Part shown: positions 22,519-34,133 of the stretch, piece by piece | Layout of the letters: every line of letters starts with the position of its first letter | Numbering within the stretch: the first letter of the stretch is position 1 | NCBI RefSeq assembly: GCF_033439725.1 | Contig: NW_026944390.1 | Coordinates: 1,302,001 to 1,366,000, forward strand | Length of the DNA: 64,000 bases | Direction of reading: 5' to 3' | Source of the DNA: Neurospora tetraspora | Taxonomy: Eukaryota > Ascomycota > Sordariomycetes > Sordariales > Sordariaceae | Position numbers and translations under genes: made by a program | The notes under the pieces: generated by a model | What the model was told of the DNA's origin: nothing | Seen by the model: the letters and a program-made list of their open reading frames with translations, nothing else | Database searches by the model: none

Positions 22519-25491
22519 AGGACAAACCCCTCATTTTTGGTGATACAAATATTTCGGCCGTCATACTCCCTTCTCTGCATTGCAGCTTGCTTGGGCGAGC
22601 CGAGATGCTGGTAGGTCATCTTGACGGGACAGAGCGGTGGTACGCATATCAATAAGGTGCAATAGGATGAACCGGATGAGATGTTGGGAGTCATCGAATC
22701 GACGGGAGGTGCTGATGGCTGCCCGGAAACGGGAAGAAGAATGCGCTAATGCAGGAACAACGATTTACGCGTCGTGAAGAGGGGTGGCATCCCGAACGTA
22801 ATTAAATGTTCAGTGTGCCTGCTGTTGGTATTGGCGATGCTTGGATAGCCCAGCATTCCAAGGACTCTTTGAATGATGGTGTTGGAAGTTGGAAACTCAC
22901 AAACCACGCGTGTTTGGAGTTGAATCTGGTCAAGTAGGAGATCTCTCGACCTGCGAAGCTCCCATCCGCCAAAGCTGCAGCCATCCGATGGAAAGCAGCA
23001 GAGAAGTTTCAACGAAGTGGGGAGAAGCCATGCCGTTATACATGATTTGCCCGCCCTGAACGCCTCCGTCGGCTTGCCATGAGGAGATGACCCTGCGTGG
23101 CTTGGGAGGAACTGCTATTTTCATCGCCCTTACGGACGTACCGCGTGCGCACGAGAACCTGGAGGTCTGAGAAGCTGATGTGCAGCAGATGTTGGAAGGG
23201 TGGTGGCATCATCTGTGTAACTCGGGGGAGGGTGGTGGTCGAATCATGATGCGCCAAAGAAACGTGGGATGACTTTGTTTTCCCAGTTTGGTGGTACAAC
23301 GTTCAATAATCGGGGATTTTTGTCTTGCAACTGGGAAGATGCTTGTGTTGGTGATGGTTGGTCTGGATGCGACTGCTATCACCAACGGCCCCAGAGTTTC
23401 CCCTTCAGCAGCAGGTGTTCATCCGAACAATGTAGCGGGTAGTTGGTGTCTAGTTTGCGTACTGTTCCATGCTTTTGGAAACATGGCGAACAACATTGTT
23501 TATCTCTGATCGGCCGATATTCTGCATCGTGTAGAGGTGAAGATTAATGTTTGCTTGCGTAATCAACGGTTGTAGTGGTGGTGAAATTGGCTGCGCTGAG
23601 GTTTTCGTTATTCGAGCCGGGGCTGGAGGTGAAGACTTTTTGAGATGGGAAAGGTGCCGTTGGAAGCCCTAACCTCACTAGGAGACGTGGTTACCCGAGA
23701 CTCGTGTTTCCATCAGACGCGAGGACGGCTGAAATTTCATGTTTCCTTGTGCGATGACGGTGGTGATGATGAGGAGTGGGGGAACACGTTGAGAGTAGCA
23801 GAGAACGTGAAGCGGACACGGGGGGCAGCAGGAGGGCAGGAAATGAAGTTTAATCTGGTGAAGAACTTCAAGTGGCTCCTGCCCAGAAGAACAGGCGCCG
23901 ATATCCTTACCTACTCAGCCGGCGGTTGCCGAACAGAAATGCCTCTTTGTCTTCTTCAACCGACTGCCCTGACACATCAAACATGTCAGTGGATGGGGTA
24001 TATGGGGGAGTAGATCCTCATCACCAGGGGCCAGATCTGATGCCCAACGTGGTGTTTGGAGCACTATGGCAGATGGAATTCAGGATGAGTTCAGGTCGCA
24101 ACTTGCAACTTTGGAGGACGATGATCGATATGATGCGTAGGGCGAGACCTGCCCTGGGCCGAAGTTAGAACTGACAGAACAATCGCACCCCTGCAGGCGC
24201 GCACGCCGGTGGCATTGGGTGGATTCACGATGTCAAAAAGTCGTGGACCCACTCAAATGCGGAAATGCCACCTTCAGGTTTGAATTCGCATCTGGGCGTC
24301 AGGGGCTTCCTCGCTTTGGCCCTTGTCCACCAGTGGATTCTGCCCCATATTTAACAATGACAGGGCATCCCATTCCTCTTTCCATTTCCCAAATCTTTGA
24401 ACTTTTGGCAATGGAACCGTGGTTTTTTTATGGTTCGCGACTGCCTCATTGCTTCTCTTCTGCAAGGCTTTGATTAGGCTGCATTACGAGAATATGTCAT
24501 GTGAAAATTTCCACGATGCCCGACGTTGTGTACGTACGTAGTATTGATATGTAATGCTCCCGGGGTAAGAGGTGCATACCTGTATGTATGGTCCTGGAGG
24601 TCGGGATGAGTTGCGAACGGTCTTTCCACTTGATGTCGGAATTCGGCTTCTCCTGTCTCTCAACGCCTAACGGCCCGTCATGTTAGCGCGCTGAAATTAG
24701 ACACACAACGCTTCCAAGGCCCCAAGCCAGAACGAGAGGACACCAGCTCACAAGACAAAGCTGGAGAGACTAGAGAGCGCCTAACGTTCATTGTCCGTAG
24801 AGTACTGTGTCTGAAGCACTTGACCGGCCAGGGTGGCTGTTGACTGCGAGGAATCAGTGAATCAGTCACTTGTGGTGAGGGCCCTGGAGCAGAACTCCCG
24901 AGATGTCACGATCACGACCCCTGGCCCGCATACACGCCAATCCCACGGCTGTATGTCTGGGAAATGTCGAGTCGTTTTGTGTCGTTCCTCATCGGCTGCT
25001 AGGTCCCAAGCGCATTGTTGCACATGGCGGGAATGGAGCCCCACTAGGCCATCTCCAGGCCATTAGAACCCATCCAACATCCCAGACGGAAAAGCCATTG
25101 GATTGCCTGCATGTGTAAAAAAGGTAATTAGCTTATACCCGACACGCCCTGGAATAGCGCCAGTCCCTGTGGTTTCCCTGAGGTCCCAAGAGGAATCTTT
25201 CAATTAATATACTGAACGGCCGTCTGGGCCCCGAATCCTCGTTCATTCCGCGCGCCCTGGTTCCGAACTAGGTGGAACTCCCTTCACACGCCGAGCTGCT
25301 CCTTCCGATCTCTCTGACGTATAATTTGGCTGGTTGGGCCTGTCTTGTCAAACATAATTTCCGTCGACCTGTCCAGTCCTTCCAGTCCTGACTCTCGCTT
25401 CCACACCCCGATGCTGCAAAGGGCATGATTGCCGCCTGCCGCCAGCTTTGCCTAGAGGTACTAACTGGTACCGTACCGAGCGTACTTGCTC

Positions 25492-25515
25492 TTTTTTTTT
25501 TTTTTTTTTTTTTTT
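25492..25515 (+). repeat. Poly-T tract (24 T)
   Basis: A homopolymer upstream of the PH-domain gene. It may act as a nucleosome-free promoter element, as poly(dA:dT) tracts commonly do. Confidence 0.8.
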
Positions 25516-25936
25516 GCTTTTTGTTGGTACCACTGAGGCTATCGCTCCTCCCTGGTAGACGACCCATCCATACACAGAAGTCCCGCCCCATTTCGACCCA
25601 TAGACACCCATCGAACCAAACTTGACCAAACTTTTCCCACCTGATTTCCAATCTTGGCTTTCCGCTGTCAGGATTGGGAAATCTTCTCGCGCCTGGATTT
25701 GACGCCCCGGATTCCCACTGTCCAGGTTCTCATTGTCGTATCCAACAGATCTCCGTGTTTATTATTACTACCACGGCTGGCGACCCTCTTCGAATCTGAC
25801 CCCCGTCATCCGTCCTCCGACCCGACCTTTTGGTCCTCCCATTTACAAGCCCACCTCGCGGCAACTTGCACTCATTTTTTTTTTCTTCAAGCAACAAAGG
25901 AAGGAATTCAACAACCATCGACTCTCATTGCCCTGC

Positions 25937-26087
25937 ATGGGTAAATCCAACCAGCATTCTTTTCACTCTCAACTACCACCACCACATCATCGCAGCGCCA
26001 GCGTACTGTCCCTTGTGTGGCGGTGAGTACCAGGAACTTTTGCGCCCTGATCGTCACCGCATACCGAACCACATATCCAGGACCTGA
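25937..26087 (+). promoter_or_regulatory. Spliced upstream ORF in the leader of the PH-domain gene
   Basis: An ATG at 25937 opens a frame of 28 codons plus two bases ending at the donor CG|GTGAGT. After removal of the intron 26023-26080 it continues as G ACC TGA and stops at 26087, giving 30 residues. The main ATG lies 29 bp downstream at 26117. If the transcript starts upstream of 25937, this uORF would limit translation of the main frame. Confidence 0.45.
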
Positions 26088-26116
26088 CACCGCCAGGGTT
26101 GGCTCCCTCCGAAGCC

Positions 26117-28486
26117 ATGTCTGAGCCACATCATTATCATGACCAAGGGGAGGAAGTCGAAAGGGCACCCTCACGGCAGGAGGCAAGCAGGTTAAATAAG
26201 AGGGACTCGAAGCTTGGATTGAGGAACTTGTTTCACAGAAACAGATCAGCTACCGAAGCCGAACGAATGTCGACTGTCGCTCCCAGAGAAACGCCGACGA
26301 GATCCGGTCTGCGCGCCTCCATCGCCAGTGTCAGCCACTGGCCGTATGGCCATGGCCACGCCCAGCGGTCCGAGGTGTCGTTATCCGGGTCCGGATCCCC
26401 TCTCACGCCTACCTTCCCACCCCAAACTTTGAAACACAAGACATCAGCAAGTGCAGTGCGTGGACACGCATCGCCTAGAGCATCAAGGGGATCCCTGGCT
26501 GCTTGGGATCCACCAACACTTTGTCAAGTTTATCCCCAGGCCATCAAGCAAGCCCGTCTTCCTGCCTGTACCGCTTCAGCTGAGGCTATACTTAGGCTGC
26601 ATCAACACAAGGGCATCTTCTCGATTGGCGACGCGTTCGGATCAGGCTCAACAACAGCCGCAGACGGGGCAGCTCCGTCGACAGCAGGAGCTGACAGGTC
26701 CGAGAGAGGGAGGAGGAGGCACCGCCGCAATACCTCTGGATCAGTTGCCCTCAGATTAGACTGGACGACCAAGTTTTTCGTGCTTATTTCGGGATACCTG
26801 CTCCAGTACACCGGGGATGGGCCCTTGGACCGTCTGCCGGAGAAGGTCTTGTCGCTGGGAAAGGACTCAGCTGCCTTTGTGAGCGATGTTATTCCAGGAC
26901 GTCACTGGGTATTGCAGATAACCGCTACGGCCGATTCGGACTCTGCCGCCCCAGCATCTCACGCCAGCTCATTGCTTGCGCGACTGCCTTTTCGGGGTCA
27001 GGACAAAAGGCAGGCCTCCAATCTTTTGATGGTATTCGAGAACGCGGCCGATATGGAGAGTTGGTTGGCCACGCTTAGACGCGAAATCGAAGGCCTTGGA
27101 GGAAAGAAGAAGGTCTCCGAGACAGGAAACACAAATATCGATAACGAGGCTTCAGAGCTTCGAAGCCAGACGAGCCAAAGAACCTTGGTAGTTGGTGATT
27201 ATGGCAGGGCCACGTCTAATGATGCGTGGGACGGACGCCAGAGCACTTCGAATCCGGATATCAATATGGACTTCGTTGATGCTGAAGGGTCACGAGATCA
27301 GTCCTTCGACGAGGCCGCGTCCACCGCTAGCGTGATCTCCCACGATGGTAGACAGTTAGACGGACTTAGGGATAGTACCCAGCGGTTTTCATATCTGTCG
27401 TCCGGTCAGCGTACAGTTCTCACATCAGCTGGATCATCACCAGCATGCTCGCCTGTTCGCGACTCTTTTGCAAGCCTTCAGGACTCCATACCAGAGCTCA
27501 CCGCCCTTGATGACCAACCCCGACCGCGACCAAGACCGAATGCAGCAGCAATCAGTGACAGAAGACAGTCTCTGCAGACGATGAATCATGTCCTCGAAAT
27601 GCGTCTCGCCACTTCTCGGCTTCTTTCGGGTTCGAGTGCGTTGAATTTGGATCCCAGCAGCCCTTCAAGCTCTAGCAAACGATCCAGTAAGCGTTATTCG
27701 CTCGCTAGGTCAACAAAATCTCTTCCGGAAGAGGAAGTTGAATCATCTTCTCCGCCCCCTCCGCTACCTTCTCAGGTCCGCGGCGGATCACGGAAACCCC
27801 GGCCCTCGGCTCTATACCTCAACACACGCCCGCTCTCATTTGTGGAGGATCAACCGTCGCCTGCATCGCCGCCGCTTGATGAGAACGGTGTTCCAATTGA
27901 AGTAACCGTTGAAACAGCACCGGAGCCGGAGTCCCTTTTCTCGTCTTGGGGATTGCCAGACGCAACCAAGCAACGTTGTGACAGGGGCGAGGACTGGGAG
28001 AATCTTTCTCCCACGCAGCCTGTCACACATGGTAGCCCTGAAAAGAGGTCGGGTTATTTCCAGGCCGAAGGCAGCTCATCAGCGGCTCCTCCGACATCAG
28101 TGGCTTTCCAAGACATGCTCAGATCCACTTCATCCATCGGCAACTACCCAGGTAGCCCATCGAAGCGCGTCGATAGAAGAAGATTCAGTCTGCAGTCTCA
28201 GCTCTCAGAAAGGTCAAGCGAACCTGGTCGCAGTTTTTTGGATCTGAGTGACCTGGGTGACCATCTCGGTGACCTTCCTCAGATATCTTCAACTTCACTT
28301 TCGAAGCAGGGATCGAGACCAGCACCACATTTTAGGTCTATGTCGGTTGCCAACGGCTTGGGTCCGCGACGGAGTATCACACAGCTGGCGGAAGGCCCTC
28401 CGCCTGCTCCCCCGCCGAATCGAGCCCTTCCTCCAATCCCGAGAAAATCGTCACTTCAAGTCTGTCAATCAGCAGCTTCACCTTGA
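26117..28486 (+). CDS. PH-domain protein, Ser-rich, unknown function
   Basis: One coding exon of 789 residues from MSEPHHYHDQGEEVERAPSR. The start was chosen because it is the first ATG after the leader intron; the frame is open through that splice site, but no upstream ATG lies in this frame. Residues of about 205-330 form a pleckstrin-homology fold: VALRLDWTTKFFVLISGYLL opens the barrel, HWVLQITATADSD continues it, and ADMESWLATLRREIEGLGG supplies the C-terminal helix with its invariant Trp. The rest is low-complexity Ser/Pro/Arg-rich sequence with several proline motifs (SSPPPPLPSQ near residue 550, PPPAPPPNRALPPIPRKSS at the end) that could bind SH3 domains. A membrane or cortical scaffold role is inferred. 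No catalytic domain is visible. Confidence 0.8.
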   Translation: MSEPHHYHDQGEEVERAPSRQEASRLNKRDSKLGLRNLFHRNRSATEAERMSTVAPRETPTRSGLRASIASVSHWPYGHGHAQRSEVSLSGSGSPLTPTFPPQTLKHKTSASAVRGHASPRASRGSLAAWDPPTLCQVYPQAIKQARLPACTASAEAILRLHQHKGIFSIGDAFGSGSTTAADGAAPSTAGADRSERGRRRHRRNTSGSVALRLDWTTKFFVLISGYLLQYTGDGPLDRLPEKVLSLGKDSAAFVSDVIPGRHWVLQITATADSDSAAPASHASSLLARLPFRGQDKRQASNLLMVFENAADMESWLATLRREIEGLGGKKKVSETGNTNIDNEASELRSQTSQRTLVVGDYGRATSNDAWDGRQSTSNPDINMDFVDAEGSRDQSFDEAASTASVISHDGRQLDGLRDSTQRFSYLSSGQRTVLTSAGSSPACSPVRDSFASLQDSIPELTALDDQPRPRPRPNAAAISDRRQSLQTMNHVLEMRLATSRLLSGSSALNLDPSSPSSSSKRSSKRYSLARSTKSLPEEEVESSSPPPPLPSQVRGGSRKPRPSALYLNTRPLSFVEDQPSPASPPLDENGVPIEVTVETAPEPESLFSSWGLPDATKQRCDRGEDWENLSPTQPVTHGSPEKRSGYFQAEGSSSAAPPTSVAFQDMLRSTSSIGNYPGSPSKRVDRRRFSLQSQLSERSSEPGRSFLDLSDLGDHLGDLPQISSTSLSKQGSRPAPHFRSMSVANGLGPRRSITQLAEGPPPAPPPNRALPPIPRKSSLQVCQSAASP

Positions 28487-29718
28487 GCTGTGACTTGCAT
28501 TTGCTCGTATCTGGTGCCATATCATCATCCAACGCATCGCCATTTCTGGACGTCTGGGCAAAATGACAACTGAAGCTTCCGAGTATCTTTCAGCAACAAT
28601 ACTGGCAGAGCGAAGGGCGCCTGGGGATTCAACTGATAGAGATAAACCGTCACCAAACCGCCGATTGATTCCGTTACCATTTCCTTTGTCTTTCTTTTGT
28701 CAAGGTCGGGTTCAATCAAAAAAGAAGATACCGGTTAGATGGATGGAATAAGGATGCAGGAAGCAAGATACCAGATACCCAGGTGATGAGGGTACATTTA
28801 TACCACCGGCGACGTCCGGAACGTAACGTGTGAACGATCACCTTTGTCAAGTCGATTTGGTGCGGGTTTTGTCTTTTACCATATACCTTGTATTATGTAA
28901 TGTTGGGGTACCTACTGCGTATGTAGGTGAATAATTGAGGAGGTGAAGGGACTTGCCTGTGGTGGGCAAGGGCGGGGTGGTTTTCGATTTCCAGTCATAG
29001 GAAGGAGCTTGGTACAGCTCCGCTACAAAGTCAGATGAAAGCTGATGCCCGGGCAGGCTCCGTGGCCAACTCAGATAGCAGCGAGTTTAGTGTGCTCAGA
29101 TACGAATCTTTGGAGAACTCTGAATCACTCCCAACTGCCAAAACCAGTGCCGACCGTCAACTTCGTAACCAAGGTGCGCATCGTGGTGTCGAGAGAGTCG
29201 AGAGCCGAGCTCCATCTTGCGGCGCCCTGCCCCTGGAGGAGCAACGTCCGGGTTAGGGTTGCGATGCCTGTGATGCCCCACTAATGGATGCGAAGCAACC
29301 CAAAGCGGATAATGAAAGAAGGGGCAAAACCTCTCAACGTCTGGATGCGACCAGTCCTGCTTTGTCAAAGAAGCTTCGTCTGTAGTGAATCGCATTGGTT
29401 ATTATTCGCGAATCTGCTGCCTTAATATTGTTTGTAGAGTACAACAACGTTAGCTGCAAACAGGGTGATTTACTGCGTAAAAGCCGAGTCAGCGGGACAA
29501 TTTTTGCCCCACACTCAAATATCCAAAAATTCGAACCTCCAAAAAATGGGGGGGAAAACTGCCCTGGCTTTTCAAACTTGGGCCCCACCAAAAATCGCCG
29601 CCAAACCAGAGCAACGTCAACCCATCGCGACGACAACCCACGGCCATTTCTGCCATCCACCGCACCCATCATCCGACAAGCCGAACCAGCGGAATCAAAA
29701 CAATCACATACTCTCAAG
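28487..29718. other. Intergenic between PH-domain gene and eIF3g
   Basis: About 1.2 kb holding the 3' UTR of one gene and the promoter of the next. No supported gene or repeat seen. Confidence 0.5.
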
Positions 29719-30932
29719 ATGGCTACCCTCCAACAGAAGTCAGTTCTCCTCCGTTTGCCTCGACAGCAATTGCCCGTCCGCATCCACGCCCCCGATTCCC
29801 CCGATCGCCATTTTCCCGGCGTGCTTCACAACCCAACACGTGTGCGTTTGATTTCTCGGAGAGCAAGAGTTTAACATAGTTTGCGACCATATAGGCACGA
29901 CTGGGCCGACGATGACGAGCTCGAGGAGACCTCCACCGAACTCCCGCCCCCCCAGAAGATCACCAACAAGGATGGCAGCACGACCATCATCGAGTACCGC
30001 CTGAACGACAACGGCCAGAAGGTCAAGACCACACGACGCATCCGCTACATCACCCACCGCGAGGTCGTCAACCCCCGCGTCGCCGACCGCAAGTCGTGGG
30101 CCAAGTTCGGCCTCAGCGCCAAGGACGGCGCCGGCCCGGCCCCCGACACCACCTCGGTCGGCGAGAACATCATCTTCAAGCCTTCCTTCAACTGGCGCCA
30201 GGACGCCAAGGACGAGAGCAAGGACCCCAACGCCCAGGCCATGAAGGACAAGTTGAAGGACAAGAAGGTCAAGTGCCGTATCTGCAACGGCGAGCATTTC
30301 ACCGCCCGCTGTCCCTACAAGGACACCATGGCCCCCATCGGCGAGGCCGGCGCTGCCGCCGACGCCGCCGCCAGTGCCGCTGACGAGGCTGCTGCCGCTT
30401 CCCAGGGCGCGGCGGGCGCGGGCAAGAAGGGCTCGTACGTGCCACCTGCGCTGCGTGGCGCCGGTGGGGCCGCGGCTGCTGGAGAGAGGATGGGCGGCAA
30501 GTACGGCGAGCGCGACGATCTCGCCACTCTCAGAGTTACCAACGTACGTTTTTCCCCGTTTTCCCTGAGGAGGAGGGAGAGGAGGGGAAGGAGAAGAAAG
30601 AGGAGAAGGAGGAAGGAGTGGGAGGAAGAGCGGCAAAGGCTGTTCTGTTTCCTAAGGAAGGGTTTTTATGACGGGACGATGCGTGCTAACATGCTATTTT
30701 ACTCCAGGTCTCCGAGATGGCCGAGGAACAAGAGCTTCGCGATATGTTCGAGCGGTTCGGTCGCGTCACTCGTGTCTTCCTTGCCAAGGATCGCGATACG
30801 GGTCTTGCCAAGGGCTTCGCTTTCATCAGCTTCGCGGATCGCAGCGACGCTGTCAAGGCATGCGCCAAGATGGACGGTTTCGGTTTCAGGCATTTGATTC
30901 TCAGGGTCGAGTTCGCGAAGAAGGCTGCGTAA
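29719..30932 (+). CDS. tif35: Translation initiation factor eIF3 subunit g (TIF35), 3 exons
   Basis: Exons 29719-29738, 29895-30543 and 30708-30932 give 297 residues. Exon 1 is only 20 nt (MATLQQK) and splices to [20 protein letters not shown], the usual eIF3g start. The N-terminal eIF3G domain includes [24 protein letters not shown] zinc knuckle ([15 protein letters not shown]) lies near residue 132. An Ala/Gly linker with YVPPALR follows. The C-terminal RNA-recognition motif has RNP2-like LRVTNVSE and RNP1-like KGFAFISF and ends [10 protein letters not shown]; the second intron falls inside its first strand. eIF3g binds mRNA and eIF3i in the eIF3 complex and acts in scanning and reinitiation. 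The assignment is firm. Confidence 0.95.
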
Positions 30933-31843
30933 ATTGGTCTTTTAGACGGATGAGGAAGCGCCGGCGAAGAAGAGGAATGAGGGGGTTAGAGAAGCAGAGA
31001 TGTTACGGATCCTAATGCGGTCTGTATAGGGGAGTACGTCACACAAAAATGGGAAGGACTCCTTGATGTTATTACTGCTACGATCTGGTTTCTGTCCCTT
31101 GTTGATGTTGGAGTTCATACTAATGGAGAACGAGCGGCAAAATTGGTCATGATCAAAAGATTTCCTTTTGCCTTTTAAAAGTACCGGGCAAAGGTGGCTA
31201 TCTGAATTGATGTCTGGGTGAAGAACCGACTGCGGGTTGATCAAGGTTGTTGATTTAGACTGGCAACATGGTTTAGCACAGGACATACCAAAAAGCAGCG
31301 AAGCTTTTGAGAGTGTGGTGCGGTCTTCTTGTTGATACAAAGCCCATGCATGTGTCAAATAAGGCGACTCAGCATTTCTGCCCTTCGAAACATTATCATT
31401 AATACTAGCTTCCACCTATCCAACTTATCCAACCCCAACGTTAAACATTAGATCTCAAGCTGACAGAATTCGTCATACAAGTCCCATCATAAACTCAACC
31501 AACTAATCGCAAGATCGTAAGTTCATGAGCTGTTTCATACCAGCCGACACGTCCCTTCATCCTTCTCATCTTCCTGTCTCATTAATCTCATTACCGTGAA
31601 GGTCGTCACGCTGACTTGTGGAAGTCACTCATCCCTCCGCCCTGCCCTCGTAAATCTTGAAATATGGAAGTATCGACAAAGGAAATACGGCGGTTTGTCT
31701 GAAAGAGTAGTGGAAGGGGGAAAAAATCGGAAATGGATTAAAAAAGAAGAGGAATCCGGCGCCAAGAAACATCATCAACACCATGAACAACCAAGAAACA
31801 AAAGCCTCCCACCCATCATAACCCTTTACACCTTCTCATCCCT
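30933..31843. other. Intergenic, convergent 3' ends
   Basis: About 0.9 kb between the eIF3g stop and the stop of the charged minus-strand gene. No supported gene seen. Confidence 0.5.
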
Positions 31844-32803
31844 TCACCTCCTCCCCTTTCCCCTCCTCCTCCTCCTCCTCTGGTCCCGATCACTCTCCCC
31901 GTCATCCTCATCCTCACTCTCATCAATCTCCCTCACTTCCTCCCTCCTCCTACCCCCCTTCCTCTCCCTTCTCCCCCCCTTCCCAACCCTCCTCCTCTGG
32001 TCACCATCACTCTCCCCACCGGTATCACTTTCCTCCTCCTCCCCGTCATCCTCACCCTCACTCTCATTAAACTCTCTCACGCGTTCTCTACCACCCCCTT
32101 TTCCCTTCCCCCTCCCCCCCTTCCTCTCCCTCGCTTCCTCCTCCTCCTCCCTCCTCATTTTCCTCCCCTCCTCCCAACTCTTCCGTCTTTCCTCCCACCC
32201 CTGCTCAACCAAATACGGCACCCCTCTAACCCACCCCCAACTTAACGAGACAGCCAGTCGGAAATGGCTCCGTGCTGGCCGGAAATGCGCCGCCGCTTCG
32301 ACCTTGTTGGCCCGTGCCAGGGCGGCCCGCTTGCGCGAGGTGTAGGCCCGTTCGGCGCGTTGGGCTTGTTTGAGTGCGAGGGAGGCGTGGTGCCGGGTTA
32401 GGCGGAGGGCGGTTTCGGTGGATGCTGTGGAGGGGCGCAGGGCGTTTTTTGTGAGAAGGGGGATTGGTTTGGATGGGTTGTCGGAGGGGGGAGGGGAGGG
32501 AGGTCGGGGAAGGGGAAGGGGGAGGGGGGGTTGAGGTTTTTCTGAGGAGGCGGCGGGGGATTTGCCTTTCTTGGTGGAAGAGGAGGGGTTGGCCATGTTC
32601 GGTTTCTTGTTGCTGTTGTCCTCCTTGGGGAGAGGTGGTGGTGGGAGTGAGTCCGAGTTGGTCTTCTCGGAGTCTTGACGGGTGTGTTTGTTGTGTTTGT
32701 TTGTCTGGTGACGCCGTGAGTGTGGGCGTTGAGCTGGAGCTGAAGCTGGAGCTGGAGCTTGAGAGCTAGAGCGGAAGGGATCACTTAGACGGGAGAGCAT
32801 CAT
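31844..32803 (-). CDS. Charged low-complexity protein, unknown
   Basis: A 319-codon ORF beginning MMLSRLSDPFRSSSQAPAPA. The first 120 residues are Pro/Ser/Lys-rich. Residues of about 125-190 look the most protein-like and probably helical (LALKQAQRAERAYTSRKRAA). The last 110 residues are almost only Arg, Glu, Gly, Asp and Lys, with a diverged internal repeat: REFNESEGEDDGEEEESD and REIDESEDEDDGESDRDQ, each followed by an Arg/Gly-rich run. The coding strand is nearly pure purine over 31843-32190. A nuclear protein would fit the composition, but that is conjecture. It starts 57 bp from the end of an LTR retrotransposon, so its original promoter is displaced to beyond 41607. It may be a low-complexity ORF without function. 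Confidence 0.5.
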   Translation of the reverse strand: MMLSRLSDPFRSSSQAPAPASAPAQRPHSRRHQTNKHNKHTRQDSEKTNSDSLPPPPLPKEDNSNKKPNMANPSSSTKKGKSPAASSEKPQPPLPLPLPRPPSPPPSDNPSKPIPLLTKNALRPSTASTETALRLTRHHASLALKQAQRAERAYTSRKRAALARANKVEAAAHFRPARSHFRLAVSLSWGWVRGVPYLVEQGWEERRKSWEEGRKMRREEEEEARERKGGRGKGKGGGRERVREFNESEGEDDGEEEESDTGGESDGDQRRRVGKGGRRERKGGRRREEVREIDESEDEDDGESDRDQRRRRRRGKGRR

Positions 32804-32859
32804 GATGGATCAGGACGGATACTGCGAGGGAGGAGAGGAGGGGTCAGGTGAAGGTATGG

Positions 32860-32864
32860 TATTT
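32860..32864. repeat. Target-site duplication GTATT, left copy
   Basis: GTATT immediately precedes the left LTR and recurs at 41603-41607 just after the right LTR. A 5-bp duplication is typical of LTR retrotransposon integration. Confidence 0.85.
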
Positions 32865-33085
32865 ATCACGGGGCGAGGCACTATTGGGGGTAGGGTAAGA
32901 TATGCGTTGTTGTGCGGAGGAGAGGAAAGGAAGGTGTGCGTGGAGGACTGGCTATATAGGCGAGAGCCCTAGCAGGCCAGTCCGTACACGCGTATACGTA
33001 CAGCTATACATAACTATTGTATTTTGGGTATAGTATATAAGGCAATTAATACAGTACCAAAATATTATAGGCTAGCCTTGTGACA
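32865..33085 (-). repeat. Left LTR (3' LTR of the element)
   Basis: 221 bp; aligns along its full length with 41381-41602. Its outer half (32865-32965) is nearly unmutated and its inner half is heavily C-to-T/G-to-A changed. Ends read TATCAC...GTGACA; the first TA is probably a mutated TG. Confidence 0.92.
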
Positions 33086-34133
33086 CTATCCCCTCTCAAA
33101 AGAAGTTCTAGCAGCTTCGAATCTATATATATATATAATAATATTCTAGATTATTTATCTTAGACTCTTTTCGTAATCCTCCAATATTTTATTATAATCT
33201 ACAAATTCCGTTTTTAATATTCGACTAGACCTGATATTTATTAAATATTTTATTATCTTCGCGAACGGTATCTCTAATCCCTACTCTTTATACCCCATAA
33301 GCTTATTCTCCGGCCCTATTATAACCGTAATCGTATCGGGCAACGGTTGCATAATATTAATAATAGCGGCGGCGGTCTCGCGTTAGGCTATATGGGTAGA
33401 CCGGCGTTTAGGGGGTACCGGTAATTCTAGAGCGGCGACCAATTTTAGAGCGGCGACTAATTTTGGAGCGGCGACTGGTACTAGAGCTCGTTTAACTAAT
33501 ATAACCTCGATTTCCGGCGGTATAGATTTATCGGGAAATTCGTAGTAGAAACGTTAAAATATTTCTTTATAATCGATAACGTTATCATTAGGTTCCTAAG
33601 TCGGTTAGTAGTTACCCTTCTATTCAATACAGTAGTATTAATAATAATTGCCGCTGAATTATGTATAATCGATAAACCTTTCGAAATCCTATTCTTCCTA
33701 TTCCTTATAATTATCCGTCCTAATTATTACGTACCTATTATTTACTTTTATATTAAAAGATATATTCTAGCCGGGAAGGCTTCTACTAATCTATAGTTAT
33801 ACTATAGAGACGTAGAATATTAATAAATACTTTATATTAATTAGGAATACGAAATATATTATATAGTTCTCTACTTAAATAACGTAGAAAGGGCCCTCCT
33901 ATTGCGGATAGAGTTCTGAATATAATTAGCCGTTAATAAAATTTATTATATTTAATAGTATTATATTATTAAAATAGTACTTAGGAGAATTAATACGTTT
34001 CTTATTGGCGTTATCCTCGTAACGCTCTTAAATTTAATAGGTTTATTAGATGACGAAGTTCTAGATCTACTAAAAGCAATCCACTAATTTAAATACTTTA
34101 TAATATTTTTTAAATTAAGCCGGCGATAGATCC

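Larger units (their letters stand above)
21029..26116. other. 5-kb gene-free stretch, probably promoter and leader of the PH-domain gene
   Basis: Base composition is ordinary, not RIP-like, yet no ORF here has coding character or recognisable homology; the longest (21392-22036, 214 codons) is unconvincing. Features seen are a G-quadruplex-type run (22493-22518), a 24-T homopolymer (25492-25515) and a leader intron (26023-26080). Unusually long upstream regions are known for Neurospora regulatory genes. A non-coding transcript cannot be excluded. Confidence 0.5.

Noticed and set aside
25733-26026. 97-codon ORF upstream of the PH-domain gene
   Set aside because: It contains poly-Phe from the T-rich leader and ends in the leader intron's donor. 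Only its internal ATG at 25937 is of interest, as an uORF.
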